Of a DNA stretch of 60,000 bases, positions 57,900-60,000 are shown in pieces. Location of the stretch: the NCBI GenBank assembly GCA_950295325.1, contig OX485808.1, forward strand, positions 8,932,501-8,992,500, in the 5' to 3' direction. The stretch comes from Polytrichum commune (taxonomy: Eukaryota > Streptophyta > Polytrichopsida > Polytrichales > Polytrichaceae). The stretch's first letter is position 1. Every line of letters starts with the position of its first letter. A program made the position numbers and the translations under genes. The notes under the pieces were generated by a model, which worked only from the letters and a program-made list of their open reading frames with translations, was not told the origin of the DNA and searched no databases.

Positions 57900-58224
57900 A
57901 CTTGGGCAAATGGCCCAAAACTAGGTTGCTTCAGTTGCATGCATCTCCTTGGGAGGCCATGCATCTAATTGGGTGGCAAATTGTGCATCCAAATCCATGT
58001 TGCAGCCTAAGCAGGTGACCGTACAAGATATAGATTGCAATTTTTTTTTTTAAATATAGCTTGCGTCTTACCCCAAGGAAGTAAACATACTACATGTGTT
58101 TTACCCAACATTAAAAACATACATTTTTACAATATTTGTTTATTGTCGCATTCATTTTTTTTTATTGTTGCGGCCCATGTCCTCCAAGGGCCGCCCAAGC
58201 TATGGAAGCTTAGGCCATGTGCCC

Positions 58225-58228
<4 letters not shown>

Positions 58229-58268
<40 letters not shown>
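58229..58268. repeat. (GA)n microsatellite
   Basis: About 20 GA units, the third such tract within 1.4 kb, all on the same strand. Confidence 0.97.
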
Positions 58269-58269
<1 letters not shown>

Positions 58270-58439
58270 AACCCAAGGGTGGGTGTGAATGGGAGATGTT
58301 CACCTTGAGCATAGCCATGAGCTCATCTGTGAACCGAAGACGGTTCCACAAAGTATGGCTAAGGTACAAATGCTATTGTCCCATGTTGAAGGTGGTCCCT
58401 ATAAATATATGGGATAAAAAGATGGGGGGGGGGGGGGTT

Positions 58440-59150
58440 GGTGTGCCTCCATATGACTATTAGGTGGGTAGTATAGGGAGTTGGTGGTTTTTTAGGCACA
58501 TTTTGTTAAGCATAAGGATAGTATGGTACTTGATGGCAATCAGGTGGATTTTTGCATGTATGCATGAATGAGCATAAAAGGGACGTAACGTTGTTCAAAT
58601 AGTTGGGTGATACTATGTACGTTAATGCCTTCTTGTATTATTGCAGTAAGGATGGTGAGGGTGACGTACCATCTAGCGTCATCAAGTGTGTCAATTAGTG
58701 GTTGGTATTTTTTTAGTTTTTCTTACATTGTGAAAGTTGCAGTAAGGTCACGGTTGTGACAATATGTAAATTCAATGTTGTGGTGGATGGAGTTATGAGT
58801 GGCATGGTGGGTAGGTTCATGGAGAGAGGGGGTGGTAAATATCAAGATGTTTAGTTTGAGCCTCGTGAGGTAGTAGCAATAGTTATTGATACATGAACAT
58901 GGGTATAGCCATGGAGGGACAATGTTGTCGGGGGGAGAAAGAGTGAGAGAGGTGGGTTATGCCATTCATTACGAGTGTATCACGTGTACTGAAGTGGGGT
59001 CATTGATTGTGGGGTTAATGCATTGGATAGGGGGTGGAGGCATATCTCGGTAGCTTGTAAAGCGCAAAGGTGACATATTGGGGAGGGGAATGTGATTGTC
59101 CATATGATGTGTTCTCTTTGGTCTCTCTTCAAAACACTGCATCCTTTATA
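58440..59150 (-). pseudogene. Second decayed copy of the LINE C-terminus
   Basis: Minus-strand translation gives NIEFTYCHDRDLTATFT, then KKYQPLIDTLDDARWYVTLT and INVHSITQLFE. These line up with FIEFTYYHDRFPEQPL, TKYDPLINTIQNNGWKINPL and IHEYSINKLTN of the 17.4-kb copy. In-frame stops are present, so it is older and more decayed. Confidence 0.6.
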
Positions 59151-59159
59151 TCAAGCTTT

Positions 59160-60000
59160 TATTAGTATTTTTTATTCATGTTTTCACACATACATGATTT
59201 ATTTCATGGTTCATATTTTGTGATATGATATTACATATGGAATAGCAATCAATATTGTAGCAATGGTGCCTATGTGGTTGTATGCCATAAACTCCTCGAT
59301 TACTGTTGTCACTACAAGAGAAATTAAGATGGTCGACACGTTTCAAATGACAAGAAATACATGAGGTGTGCCAATGAATATCATTTTTATTATTGTTAAG
59401 AACACTCATAACATCTCTAAGCCCACCCCCTTTGCCCCCTTTCCCTTATATAGGGGAGCTTTATTCCGGCCGAGATTTCCTACTCAAATATGGAATGCAT
59501 AGTTGCAGAGAGTTGCAACATGCGCAAATGGTGTGTAGACACACATGGGGCCCAAGCCGGCACTGGAACTACACCATGGTTCAAGAATTAGTATATTGTG
59601 AATTAAATACCACAATGTTTGACCCAACTAATGATTCCCTCTTGTTAAATGAACACTACTCATGTCGATTAAATGTCATTTTGCAAGGGTGGTCCAACAT
59701 AAGATATAAATATTCTTCCAAAAGTCTTGACATTAGGGGTGCAAACACGCTAGTGTTGAGTAATGTTACCTTTTGACACAAACAACACAAAAATGACATT
59801 TGTGACACACCCACTATGATTCCTCCTTATATGGCAGGTGTCATCACCCCCACTCCCCACCCCTTCCTCGTTTTTCCTTTTCCTTGTAGTGTTGTAGTTC
59901 CTACAAGGAAAAAAGGACGGTAGACACCTCCCAATCAAATGAGCTTGCAATGGGCAATTTACAGTTGTTTTAGTCACTTGAGGCATGTCATTTACTTGAA
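59160..60000. other. Window end, unrecognised 127-codon frame
   Basis: A plus-strand frame at 59393-59776 is open for 127 codons (contains YIGELYSGRDFLLKYGMHSC), but I recognise no domain and the surroundings are AT-rich. It could be a gene exon continuing beyond the window, or chance. Confidence 0.2.

Noticed and set aside
56579-58463. Frames of 115-142 codons through the (GA)n tracts
   Set aside because: Their length comes from the Arg-Glu or Ser-Leu dipeptides of the microsatellites; flanking residues are not protein-like.

Overview
The window looks like nuclear DNA of a land plant. It holds two spliced protein-coding genes with GT-AG introns, both from plant families, in a long AT-rich background full of decayed and nested transposons, microsatellites and unusually long G/C homopolymer runs. 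The exact lineage cannot be fixed from the sequence. Compact introns and somewhat divergent proteins would fit a seed-free plant (bryophyte, lycophyte or fern), but that is inference.

Layout. 1-5.2 kb: tandem 34-bp repeats, a tRNA-like SINE candidate, dispersed repeats and a CACTA-type mini-element. 5.3-8.9 kb: a degenerate tandem array of about 250-390-bp units followed by a GC-richer leader. 8.9-13.4 kb (+): a gene for a plant Munc13-like (MUN/DUF810) protein, six exons, 944 aa, with one possible 78-nt cassette exon. 13.5-20.6 kb: dispersed repeats and the 3' end of a decayed LINE with RNase H. 21.6-24.2 kb (-): a gene for a PTPMT-type dual-specificity phosphatase (phosphatidylglycerophosphate phosphatase), six exons, 372 aa, with a GC-rich leader/promoter zone up to about 25.9 kb. 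26-60 kb: no convincing intact gene. This part is a transposon landscape.

The transposon landscape is the most informative part. At least five different MITE families share GGGCC (or near) termini and 3-bp TAA/TTA target duplications, as in PIF/Harbinger, at 29.0, 32.3/33.0/36.6, 39.2, 42.6 and 51.5 kb. Between 32.96 and 36.30 kb one of them can be reassembled on paper. It is interrupted first by a pogo/Tigger-like TA-flanked element and then by a 2.26-kb unit made of two Copia-type LTRs in inverted, PBS-facing orientation, which appears to have inserted as a single piece. A 120-bp SINE-like element with a 12-bp target duplication sits inside one of those LTRs.

The two genes do not form a pathway together. 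The MUN protein is a vesicle-exocytosis factor, and the phosphatase makes phosphatidylglycerol for organelle membranes. They are about 8 kb apart with their 3' ends facing each other.
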